A stretch of 6,118 bases of DNA from JBFGWM01 sp041588495 (GCA_041588495.1 JBFGWM010000174.1:1-6118); one strand, 5' to 3'; counted from the first letter of the stretch, positions 1-5,689 are shown. The notes: a model not told the origin generated them from the sequence alone. Translations and numbers: made by a program.

Positions 1-1208
1 AGGACCGCGTCGGAGTGCACCCGGGCAAGATCGATCGCCGACTCGAGGCTTTCTGGATCACGGACATCCACGGACACGCCCTGCCCCTGCTCGCCGTCCA
101 CCGGCTTGACCACCACGGAACCGTGCTCAAGGAGGAACGCGAGGTCAGCCTCGCGGTCTCCCGCCAGGCGGTGGTCGGGCACCCGCAGGCCGGCGCGCAC
201 CAGGGTCTTGTGGGCCACCGCCTTGCTCGCCACCCGGCTCATGGCGACAGCCGAGGTGTGGTCGGACAGCGACTCCCGGCAGGTGACCTGCTTGCCGCCG
301 TGGGTAAGCTCGAAATAGCCCTCGCGGGCGTCCAGCACGTTGACATGGATCCCGCGACGGCGCGCCTCGTCGGTGATGATCCGGGCATAGGGATTGAGAT
401 CACCCTCCAGTTCCGGACCGATGTACAGGGCGTCGTTGATGGCATTCTTGCGCTTTACCGCGAAGGTGCGCACCTGGGTGAAGCCAAGGTTCTCGTAGAG
501 CGCCTTGGCCTCCTCGTTGTCGTGCATCACCGACAGATCCATGAACGCCAGTCCACGGGCCTTGAAGTAGTCGGCCAGGTAGTTCACCAGCGCACGACCC
601 ACGCCCGGACGCGGCGTCGCGGGGTCCACCGCCAGGCACCACAGGCTGGATCCGGCATCCGGATCGTTGAACACGCGAAGGTGGTTGATCCCGGTGACGG
701 TGCCGATGATCTCGCCGGTCACGTCATCCTCGGCGACCAGGTGTATGAGCTGGCGCGAGGTGCGGCTGTCCCAGATGAAATCCGGGTCCGCCGAAACCAT
801 CCCGCGTTTCAGGTACAACTCGTTGAGGCCGCGCGCATCGGCACGGGTCTGCACCCGGTGGATGGTGAACCCGGTTCCGGGTGTGAAACCCGGACGCCAG
901 GTCGCCAGGTTGAGGCGGTAGGTGTCCGACGGATCGAGAAACAGGTCCTGGGGCGCGTGGGAAAGCACCACGTGGGGATCGGCCACGTACATGGCAATGT
1001 CGCGCCGCCCGCTGCTCTCCTCGAGAAGCGTCGCGGCCAGTTCCTCGCTGTCGGCGAAGGTGTGCGCCATGAGCAGGCGTCCCCAGCCGCAATCCATGAC
1101 CACGTTCTCGCCCGTGAGACGCTCCGCCTTGCGCGCGGCGCGGGATTTCAGGCGCTGGTAGGTGGGCGACTGCTGGTTGAGCAGCCTGTGTTCAGCGCTC
1201 GGTAACAT
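1..1208 (-). CDS. ngg: N-acetylglutaminylglutamine synthetase (GNAT + ATP-grasp), C-terminus cut by window edge
   Basis: This enzyme builds the N-acetylated Gln-Gln dipeptide backbone of the osmolyte NAGGN in the cytoplasm; AsnO then amidates it. The first 402 codons are visible with no stop before base 1. Family members are longer (somewhat under 600 residues by memory), so roughly a third is missing. A conserved N-terminal part (about 1-115) precedes a GNAT domain at about 115-255, with the core strand SLWCLAVDP (188-196), an acetyl-CoA loop PGVGRAL (201-207) and the typical ending ALYENLGF (236-243). An ATP-grasp domain begins near 300 and shows the nucleotide-binding strand VVVKPVDGEQGQGV (365-378). 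The same GNAT/ATP-grasp order directly after an AsnB-like amidotransferase is diagnostic of this family. The ATG at 1208 is chosen because GGAGG lies 7 nt upstream. It sits 29 nt after the asnO stop and is surely co-transcribed. The assignment is by recognition of domains and context, not by alignment. Confidence 0.93.
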   Translation of the reverse strand, partial: MLPSAEHRLLNQQSPTYQRLKSRAARKAERLTGENVVMDCGWGRLLMAHTFADSEELAATLLEESSGRRDIAMYVADPHVVLSHAPQDLFLDPSDTYRLNLATWRPGFTPGTGFTIHRVQTRADARGLNELYLKRGMVSADPDFIWDSRTSRQLIHLVAEDDVTGEIIGTVTGINHLRVFNDPDAGSSLWCLAVDPATPRPGVGRALVNYLADYFKARGLAFMDLSVMHDNEEAKALYENLGFTQVRTFAVKRKNAINDALYIGPELEGDLNPYARIITDEARRRGIHVNVLDAREGYFELTHGGKQVTCRESLSDHTSAVAMSRVASKAVAHKTLVRAGLRVPDHRLAGDREADLAFLLEHGSVVVKPVDGEQGQGVSVDVRDPESLESAIDLARVHSDAV

Positions 1209-1215
1209 GCGATGT

Positions 1216-1220
1216 CCTCC
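1216..1220 (-). promoter_or_regulatory. Ribosome binding site of ngg
   Basis: On the minus strand a perfect GGAGG stands 7 nt before the ATG at 1208, inside the 29-nt gap after asnO. It fixes the ngg start and suggests independent, efficient translation of the downstream gene in the operon. Confidence 0.85.
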
Positions 1221-1237
1221 GTTGCCTCTCCGGTTGC

Positions 1238-3007
1238 TCATACGTCGTGGGACTGCAGCCACAGTTCCAGCAGGGCGACCTGCCACAGCTTGGAACCACG
1301 CAGCGGCGTGATGTGGGCCTCGGGATCGTCGAGCAGCCCGGAGACATACTCCGGATTCCAGAGGCGACGACCGCGGGCGGACTCGCTGGTCACCGCATCA
1401 CGCACGTAATCCAGGAACGGTCCCTGCAGGTACTTGAGGGCGGGGACCGGGAAATAGCCCTTGGGGCGGTCGATGACCGCGTGGGGAATGAAATCCCGCG
1501 CGGTTTCCTTGAGGATGTACTTGCCCTGGTCCCGGGTCTTCAGCTCCGGCGGAATGCGCGCCGCAAGTTCCACCAGTTCGTGGTCCAGGAACGGAACCCG
1601 TGCCTCCAGGCCCCAGGCCATGGTCATGTTGTCGACCCGTTTCACGGGATCATCGACCAGCATCACCGTGGTATCGAGGTGCAGGGCCTTGTCCACCGGG
1701 TCACCTGCGCCCGCGTGATCGAAATGGGCGGTGACGAATGCGGTGGCATGGTCCTGGTCCACGAAACGCGGGTCGACGGCCCGTGCGTACTCGTCGAAGT
1801 CCCGGTCGAAGAACACCTGCGAGTAGCGCTCCACGGCGTTCGGACTGCCGTACATGGGCGGATACCAGTGGTAGCCCCCGAACACCTCGTCGGCGCCCTG
1901 GCCACTCTGCACCACGCGGCAGTGCTGTGACACCTCGCGGGACAACAGGTGAAACGCCACGCAGTCATGGCTGACCATGGGTTCGGCCATGGCGCCAATC
2001 GCGTCGGGCAGGGTTTCCAGAACCTCGCCGGGCGGGATGAACAGCTTGTGATGCCGGGTGCCGAAATGCTCCGCGACGAGGTCCGAATACTGGAACTCGT
2101 CGCCGGCCTCCTCGTTGACCGCCTCGAAGCCGACCGAGAAGGTCTGCAGGGACTGGCCCGCCTCGGCCATCAGGCCCACCAGCAGGCTGGAGTCCACCCC
2201 GCCGGACAACAGGACACCGACATCCACCGCCGCCACCTGGCGCCGGCGCACCGCCGTGCGCAGGGCGTCGGACAGCATTTCCTTCCACTCCTGCTCGCCG
2301 CGCTCCGCGTCTTCAGCGCTGCGGCGGTAGGACAGGTCCCACCAGGTCTCGGAGCGCACCGCGCCGTCGGGCTCGATCACCATGTAACTCGCGGGCGGCA
2401 GCTTGCGCACCCCGCGCAGCATGGTACGCGGTGCGGGAACCACCGCGTGGAAACTCATGTAGTGATTGAGCGCGACCGGGTCGATGTCGCGATCGATGCC
2501 CTCGAATTCCAGCAGCGCCGGAAGCGTCGAGGCGAAACGCAGGCCGCGGTTGTCGCGGGAGTAGTACAGCGGTTTGATGCCCAGGCGGTCGCGTGCCATC
2601 ACCAGCCGCCCACTGTCGCGGTCCCAGACGGCGAACGCGAACATGCCCTGCAGGCGGCGCAGGGCGTCGATGCCCCAGGCATGCCAGGCCTTCAGCAACA
2701 CCTCGGTGTCGCCGTCGGAAAAGAAGCGGTAACCGGCGAGTTCCAGTTCCCGGCGCAGTTCCCGGTAGTTGTAGATGGCGCCGTTGAAGACCATCGCCAG
2801 CCCGAGTTCCGGATCGACCATCGGCTGCGCGGACTGCTCTGACATGTCCATGATCTTGAGGCGCCGGTGGCCCAGGGCCACCTGGCGCTGGGCGAACACG
2901 CCCTCGCTGTCCGGGCCGCGGGGGGCCAGGCGGTCGTTCATTCTGCGGACGAGGTCGACGTTCGCCGCCTGTCCGTCGGTTCGATATTCACCACTGATGC
3001 CACACAT
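1238..3007 (-). CDS. asnO: N-acetylglutaminylglutamine amidotransferase (asparagine synthetase-like)
   Basis: A glutamine-dependent class II amidotransferase of 589 residues. In the NAGGN pathway it is thought to transfer glutamine-derived ammonia to the C-terminal carboxylate of N-acetyl-Gln-Gln using ATP. The glutaminase domain (about 2-200) starts MCGISGEYR, so Cys2 becomes the N-terminal nucleophile after Met removal. It carries RGPDSEG (30-36), GHRRL (46-50), NGAIYNYREL (75-84) and GDTEVLLKAW (99-108). The synthetase domain (about 235-585) has the pyrophosphate loop SGGVDSS (268-274), SGQGADEVFGGY (368-379) and DNMTMAWGLEARVPFLDHELVE (key run 459-480). All catalytic motifs look intact. 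By sequence alone it could be called AsnB; the ngg gene 29 nt downstream is what identifies the pathway. The ATG at 3007 is fixed by the need for Cys2. AAGGAG lies 14 nt upstream, a rather long spacing. It follows the MarR gene by 56 nt in the same direction. Confidence 0.93.
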   Translation of the reverse strand: MCGISGEYRTDGQAANVDLVRRMNDRLAPRGPDSEGVFAQRQVALGHRRLKIMDMSEQSAQPMVDPELGLAMVFNGAIYNYRELRRELELAGYRFFSDGDTEVLLKAWHAWGIDALRRLQGMFAFAVWDRDSGRLVMARDRLGIKPLYYSRDNRGLRFASTLPALLEFEGIDRDIDPVALNHYMSFHAVVPAPRTMLRGVRKLPPASYMVIEPDGAVRSETWWDLSYRRSAEDAERGEQEWKEMLSDALRTAVRRRQVAAVDVGVLLSGGVDSSLLVGLMAEAGQSLQTFSVGFEAVNEEAGDEFQYSDLVAEHFGTRHHKLFIPPGEVLETLPDAIGAMAEPMVSHDCVAFHLLSREVSQHCRVVQSGQGADEVFGGYHWYPPMYGSPNAVERYSQVFFDRDFDEYARAVDPRFVDQDHATAFVTAHFDHAGAGDPVDKALHLDTTVMLVDDPVKRVDNMTMAWGLEARVPFLDHELVELAARIPPELKTRDQGKYILKETARDFIPHAVIDRPKGYFPVPALKYLQGPFLDYVRDAVTSESARGRRLWNPEYVSGLLDDPEAHITPLRGSKLWQVALLELWLQSHDV

Positions 3008-3021
3008 GGGTCTGCTTGGAT

Positions 3022-3027
3022 CTCCTT
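3022..3027 (-). promoter_or_regulatory. Probable ribosome binding site of asnO, long spacing
   Basis: AAGGAG on the minus strand, 14 nt before the ATG at 3007. The motif is strong but the spacer is longer than the usual 5-10 nt. The start cannot move closer, because Cys2 must follow the initiator Met. Confidence 0.5.
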
Positions 3028-3063
3028 GATTGCCTTGAAGGTAAAAACGTTGGAACGGGATCG

Positions 3064-3552
3064 TCAGCCGTTGCGCGCCGCGATTTCCAGGCGGGGAACC
3101 GGTGCTTCACCGGAGCCGGACGCGTCGATCATGTCCGCAACGCGGTGCAACGCGTACAACAGCAGGTGGCGCTCCCAGTCGGGCAGCGACTCGATCTGGC
3201 GCGCGAAGCCGTCCTGCAGGACGTCCGGCGCCCGTTCCAGCGCCTCCTGGCCCGCCTTCGTCAGCCGCGCGTGAACGCGGCGGCGGTCCTCGGTGCTGCG
3301 CCTGCGCACCAGCAACTTGCGATCCTCCAGGCGGTCCAGGACCGTGGTCACCGTCGCCTGGCTCAGGCTGACTTCCTCCGAGACCTCGCGGATGGTGACC
3401 TCGCCGAGATTCTCGATGGCCTGCATGACCAGGAACTGCGTATAGGTCAGCCCGGTCAGTTTCTGGATGCGCCTCGAATACAGGTCCGAGGCACGAATGA
3501 TCTTGCGGAGTACGGCTTGCATGGTTCGCGTCCAGGTTTCCGTGTCTGCCAA
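3064..3552 (-). CDS. MarR-family transcriptional regulator of the NAGGN operon
   Basis: A small winged-helix DNA-binding protein, expected to act as a dimer. From the TTG at 3552 it has 162 residues. An N-terminal helix (about 11-33) leads to the helix-turn-helix TIREVSEEVSLSQATVTTVLDRLEDR (53-78; recognition helix about 64-76). The MarR signature wing follows with STEDRRRVHARLTKAG (86-101, including the DRR), then C-terminal dimerisation helices (about 102-142) and a Pro/Gly-rich tail. The start is uncertain. TTG at 3552 directly follows an in-frame TAA and has only a weak AGGGA about 13 nt upstream. ATG at 3522 gives 152 residues, also with a poor site, and would leave only four residues before the first conserved helix, so I prefer TTG. 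It stands 56 nt upstream of asnO on the same strand, so it is probably the first gene of the operon and autoregulatory. A MarR gene also adjoins this cluster in Pseudomonas aeruginosa, as I recall. The ligand is unknown. Confidence 0.88.
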   Translation of the reverse strand: MADTETWTRTMQAVLRKIIRASDLYSRRIQKLTGLTYTQFLVMQAIENLGEVTIREVSEEVSLSQATVTTVLDRLEDRKLLVRRRSTEDRRRVHARLTKAGQEALERAPDVLQDGFARQIESLPDWERHLLLYALHRVADMIDASGSGEAPVPRLEIAARNG

Positions 3553-3573
3553 TTATTTTGATTTGTTCCCTAA

Positions 3574-3603
3574 CCTTAAATGCTGGCTGAAAAGGCCTTA
3601 AAT
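3574..3603. repeat. Direct repeat CCTTAAAT, two copies 22 bp apart
   Basis: CCTTAAAT occurs at 3574-3581 and 3596-3603. The 22-bp offset is close to two helical turns, so both copies face the same side of the DNA. They lie in the predicted leader of the MarR operon, just upstream of its first codon. The second copy overlaps the palindrome AAGGCCTT (3592-3599). This could be chance in AT-rich DNA or paired protein sites. Confidence 0.35.
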
Positions 3604-3637
3604 CATCAAATCACCGGTCTATAAAGCTCATTCATGC

Positions 3638-3659
3638 CTGTTTTTTCACTGTTTTTTCA
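3638..3659. repeat. Perfect tandem repeat of CTGTTTTTTCA (2 x 11 bp)
   Basis: CTGTTTTTTCA occurs twice head to tail, at 3638-3648 and 3649-3659. The six-T runs are 11 bp apart, nearly in helical phase, which favours intrinsic DNA bending. The repeat lies just downstream of the predicted leftward transcription start, between the promoters and the MarR gene. Confidence 0.6.
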
Positions 3660-3662
3660 TCG

Positions 3663-3690
3663 TTTACGCAATTTATCTTACACATATAAA
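3663..3690 (+). promoter_or_regulatory. Candidate sigma-70 promoter for the exported hydrolase
   Basis: TTTACG at 3663-3668 (4 of 6 match to TTGACA), a 16-bp spacer and TATAAA at 3685-3690 (5 of 6 match to TATAAT). The predicted start is near 3697, giving a leader of about 104 nt to the ATG at 3801. It overlaps the oppositely directed promoter at 3675-3703. This is a pattern match by eye in AT-rich DNA, so it is moderate evidence at best. A second weak -10-like TAAAAT at 3758-3763 has no recognisable -35. Confidence 0.4.
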
Positions 3691-3703
3691 CTTTAGATGT
3701 CTA
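3675..3703 (-). promoter_or_regulatory. Candidate sigma-70 promoter of the MarR-asnO-ngg operon
   Basis: On the minus strand, TAGACA (complement of 3698-3703, 5 of 6 to TTGACA) is followed by a 17-bp spacer and TAAGAT (complement of 3675-3680, 4 of 6 to TATAAT). Transcription would start near 3668, giving a leader of about 116 nt to the TTG at 3552. The ideal spacing and the position over a palindrome support it. The -35 lies inside the candidate MarR operator, which fits repression by blocking polymerase. Confidence 0.5.
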
Positions 3704-3707
3704 ATGA
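3690..3707. promoter_or_regulatory. Candidate MarR operator between divergent promoters
   Basis: An imperfect palindrome ACTTTAGA-TG-TCTAATGA has 8-bp half-sites matching at 6 of 8 positions around a 2-bp centre; the inner TTAGA/TCTAA is perfect. It overlaps a second perfect palindrome CTAATGATTAG (3701-3711). The site covers the leftward -35 and the rightward predicted start, as expected for a repressor acting on both. The half-site size and 2-bp spacing suit MarR dimers. The link to the neighbouring regulator is inferred from position only. Confidence 0.45.
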
Positions 3708-3725
3708 TTAGGCCTGGCACAATCG

Positions 3726-3753
3726 CCCCGTGCTGGCGCCCCGGCACCACGGG
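3726..3753 (+). other. GC-rich hairpin in the predicted leader of the hydrolase gene
   Basis: GTGCTGG (3730-3736) can pair with CCGGCAC (3741-3747), with one G-U pair and a CGCC loop. An alternative, mutually exclusive stem pairs CCCGTG (3727-3732) with CACGGG (3748-3753). No T run follows, so it is not a classic terminator. It ends about 47 nt before the ATG, leaving the ribosome binding site free. A regulatory role is possible but unproven. Confidence 0.35.
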
Positions 3754-3788
3754 TGCATAAAATATGTTCAAAATCAGAAGCCTGTTCC

Positions 3789-3793
3789 GAGGA
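3789..3793 (+). promoter_or_regulatory. Ribosome binding site deciding the hydrolase start
   Basis: GAGGA stands 7 nt before the ATG at 3801. This favours that ATG, which opens directly on a signal peptide, over an in-frame GTG at 3753 that would add 16 residues with no export-signal character. Confidence 0.65.
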
Positions 3794-3800
3794 TTCCCGT

Positions 3801-5315
3801 ATGCCAGATTCCCCGCGTGCCGCCCGCCTGGCGGCCACACTGCTGTTGCCGTTGTGCATCTTCCCCGGCGCCTCCCGGGGCGAGCCGGCCTACCCGTCAG
3901 CCGAGTGGACGGCGCGGGAACTGCAGAATTATGCAAAGACCCTGGAGGCCCCGCAGCGCCAGTCCTCAGACGGCGATTTCATCCAGGTGTGGGCGCGGCG
4001 CAGCATGCAGAACCGGGTCGAGTTCCAGGAACGCATGGTCGCGGACCCCGACTGGAACACCAACGGCAATATCTGCAATTCCTGGGAGATGCAGTGCGCG
4101 GGCGATCCGTACCGCTACCCGGACGGACCGGGCCGGTACGGCAAGGCGTTCTATGACACCGTCGCCGACGTGGTCCCGGTGAATTTCCTGGATTCCGGCG
4201 GTGCGCGCCTGTCCGGGCGCGTGTGGGCGCCCCGCGCGGAGTATGCCGCTGAGAACTGTACCGTCGGACAAGGGGCCGCCCAGAAGCCGATGCAGCAATT
4301 CCCGGGCATCGTCATCATCAACGGCTCGGTGCAGGCGCCCGAACCGCTGTACTGGTGGGCCGCCCAGCCGCTGGTGGAAAGCTGTTACGTGGTATTGACC
4401 TTCGACCCCCGCGGCCAGGGCCGCTCCGACAACCAGACCCCGGACTGGCAGCAGGGCAGCAACGCCAACCCGATCATTTTCGAGACCAACCTGGTCGATG
4501 CCATCGACTTCTTTTACTCCACCCCGGACAACCCCTATTTCTGGAACCAGCCGCAGGCAGACGGCAACCCGGTCGCCAGCCAGCGCGCCGCGGCCCTCGG
4601 CGACCGCCTGACAGCCTTCAACCCCCTCCACGAGCGGGTCGATTTCGGGCGCTTCGGGGTCGCCGGGCACTCTCTCGGTGCACGCGGCGTGTCCAGCGTG
4701 CAGGGCTTCGGTGCGCAGATGACCCTTGATGGTGCAACGGTGGAAGCGCCACCCTGGCCGGGCCGTAACACGGCGGCCAACCCGATCCGGGTCGCGGTGG
4801 CCTGGGACAACCTGGCTTCCGGTCTCGACGACCCGCAGCCCGGCATGTCGACCGTGGTACCCCGGGTGCCGACCATGGGCCAGGCCGCGGACTACTACCT
4901 CACACCGACACCCTTCAACGAGCCGCCGGACCCCGACGCCAAGCGCGGCGGCTTCCTGCTGTGGCGACAGATGGGCATCTCCAGCATGCAGCTGAACCTG
5001 CGCGGGGGCACCCACTACGAGTGGTCACAGATTCCCACCTTCCCGACCTCCGACTGGGCCCCGGGTGGCGGCAGTTCGCCAACGGAACCCGGCTGGGGCA
5101 GCCCCCTGGCCCAGCACTACACGCTGGCATGGTTCGATTACTGGCTGAAAAACGCGGAGGAGCCGGGTGCGGGCGACGCCCTGAAGCGTCTGGAGGCGGA
5201 CGCGGACTGGTCGGAACGATTCAGCTTCTACTTCACGTCCTCGCGCCACATCACCGCAAAAAAAGGCGGTGCCGTGCGCTCGGCCTGCGAGGATTTGCGG
5301 GCCGGCTGCCCGTAA
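3801..5315 (+). CDS. Exported alpha/beta hydrolase, substrate unknown
   Basis: A 504-residue protein with a Sec-type signal peptide: Arg residues near the start, a hydrophobic stretch AATLLLPLCIFPGA (11-24) and likely cleavage near 27, so it should act in the periplasm or outside. The alpha/beta hydrolase core begins with PGIVIINGS (168-176, oxyanion-side strand) and FDPRGQGRSD (201-210). The nucleophile elbow is GHSLG (289-293; Ser291). The strand VAVAWDNLAS (331-340) follows, then VPTMGQAADYY (356-366; Asp364 is my candidate acid, Asp336 the alternative). The catalytic His is probably His405 in GGTHYEWS. Six cysteines remain after cleavage (92, 99, 153, 195, 496, 503), an even number suited to disulfides in an exported protein. 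The N-terminal 30-130 region is extra to the fold. Likely an esterase or related hydrolase; I do not recognise a named family. It diverges from the MarR operon and ends 2 nt from a convergent gene. Confidence 0.88.
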   Translation: MPDSPRAARLAATLLLPLCIFPGASRGEPAYPSAEWTARELQNYAKTLEAPQRQSSDGDFIQVWARRSMQNRVEFQERMVADPDWNTNGNICNSWEMQCAGDPYRYPDGPGRYGKAFYDTVADVVPVNFLDSGGARLSGRVWAPRAEYAAENCTVGQGAAQKPMQQFPGIVIINGSVQAPEPLYWWAAQPLVESCYVVLTFDPRGQGRSDNQTPDWQQGSNANPIIFETNLVDAIDFFYSTPDNPYFWNQPQADGNPVASQRAAALGDRLTAFNPLHERVDFGRFGVAGHSLGARGVSSVQGFGAQMTLDGATVEAPPWPGRNTAANPIRVAVAWDNLASGLDDPQPGMSTVVPRVPTMGQAADYYLTPTPFNEPPDPDAKRGGFLLWRQMGISSMQLNLRGGTHYEWSQIPTFPTSDWAPGGGSSPTEPGWGSPLAQHYTLAWFDYWLKNAEEPGAGDALKRLEADADWSERFSFYFTSSRHITAKKGGAVRSACEDLRAGCP

Positions 5316-5316
5316 A
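5294..5316. terminator. Stem-loop at the convergent gene ends, possible weak terminator
   Basis: TTTGCGGGC (5294-5302) pairs with GCCCGTAAA (5308-5316) around a CGGCT loop: nine pairs, one of them G-U, embedding the hydrolase TAA. It sits exactly between the two convergent genes, whose stops are 2 nt apart. Neither strand has a T run after the stem, so an intrinsic terminator is doubtful; it may instead protect the 3' end or block read-through only partly. Confidence 0.3.
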
Positions 5317-5317
5317 C

Positions 5318-5674
5318 TCAGGCCTCCAGCCAGGCCCACGCCGCGGCGGACTCCGCACCACGGAAACAGCGCACCGGGCCACTGAGGAACGGCCGCGCCA
5401 GGGGCATCACCCAGCGGTGCCAGCCGGCGTCACTGACCACCGCCATGCGCTCGATGCGCCGGTGGTTGTGCATTGCCGAACGCAGGTCGGTCCACAGGGC
5501 GCGCGGTTCGATGCCGTGCAGTGGTTCGATCTGCACCAGCACGCGGATGCGCCCGTGCAGGCGGATCGAGTCCTCCAGCTCTTTCCACACGGCACGAATT
5601 TCCGCGTCCGTGATCCTGCCGCCGACCCGGTAGCCGGGGAGGTGCGGCCTGCTTTCCTTCAGTTTCTCGTACAT
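5318..5674 (-). CDS. SpoIIAA-like (STAS-fold) small protein
   Basis: A 118-residue soluble protein matching the SpoIIAA-like family, which adopts an STAS/SEC14-type fold; the molecular role of most members is unknown. Features seen are the N-terminal GYRVGGRITDAEIRAVWKEL (14-33; the strand and loop before helix 1), the strand RIRVLVQIE (42-50), WTDLRSAMHNHRRIERMAVVSD (run 61-82) and the C-terminal VRCFRGAESAAAWAWL (101-116), where the family typically ends with a helix of this kind. The ATG at 5674 is chosen because GGAGGG lies 9 nt upstream; an upstream in-frame TTG at 5698 would add eight residues and swallow that site. No membrane segment or signal peptide is present. It converges on the hydrolase gene with 2 nt between stops and diverges from the porin gene. 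Only weak promoter-like hexamers can be seen upstream. Confidence 0.82.
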   Translation of the reverse strand: MYEKLKESRPHLPGYRVGGRITDAEIRAVWKELEDSIRLHGRIRVLVQIEPLHGIEPRALWTDLRSAMHNHRRIERMAVVSDAGWHRWVMPLARPFLSGPVRCFRGAESAAAWAWLEA

Positions 5675-5683
5675 GGATATTGT

Positions 5684-5689
5684 CCCTCC
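5684..5689 (-). promoter_or_regulatory. Ribosome binding site of the SpoIIAA-like gene
   Basis: GGAGGG on the minus strand, 9 nt before the ATG at 5674, selects this start over the TTG at 5698. The rest of the gap up to the porin gene (5690-5757) shows no clear activator site. Confidence 0.7.

Noticed and set aside
15..1205. A 396-codon open frame on the plus strand opposite ngg.
   Set aside because: It has no recognisable domain, and the minus strand encodes clear GNAT and ATP-grasp motifs with a good ribosome site; long antisense frames are common in GC-rich DNA.
1949..2842. A 297-codon plus-strand open frame opposite asnO.
   Set aside because: It is the mirror of the amidotransferase codons, rich in His, Arg and Gly, without a family signature or ribosome site.
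3715..3736. TGGCAC at 3715-3720 as a sigma-54 promoter for the hydrolase.
   Set aside because: The required GC is not 10 bp after the GG; the next TGC is 4 bp too far, so the -12 element is missing.
3726..3753. The GC-rich hairpin as an intrinsic terminator or riboswitch.
   Set aside because: No T run follows and no known riboswitch consensus can be recognised; it is kept only as a leader hairpin.
3753..3800. A GTG at 3753 as the hydrolase start.
   Set aside because: It would put 16 residues (MHKICSKSEACSEDSR) before the signal peptide, lies inside the GC-rich hairpin, and lacks a ribosome site, whereas ATG 3801 has GAGGA 7 nt upstream.
3846..3866. A lipobox around Cys19 of the hydrolase (LPLC) making it a lipoprotein.
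   Set aside because: The residues before Cys (Pro at -2, Leu at -1) do not fit the lipobox, and the Cys lies within the hydrophobic core rather than at its end.
3966..5015. A 349-codon minus-strand open frame opposite the hydrolase gene.
   Set aside because: The composition is typical of an antisense frame; the plus strand has a signal peptide, GHSLG and a GGTHYEW catalytic region in the right order.
5254..5272. T7 on the minus strand as terminator of the SpoIIAA-like gene.
   Set aside because: The T run lies in the loop of the inverted repeat, not after a stem, and no stable stem directly precedes it.
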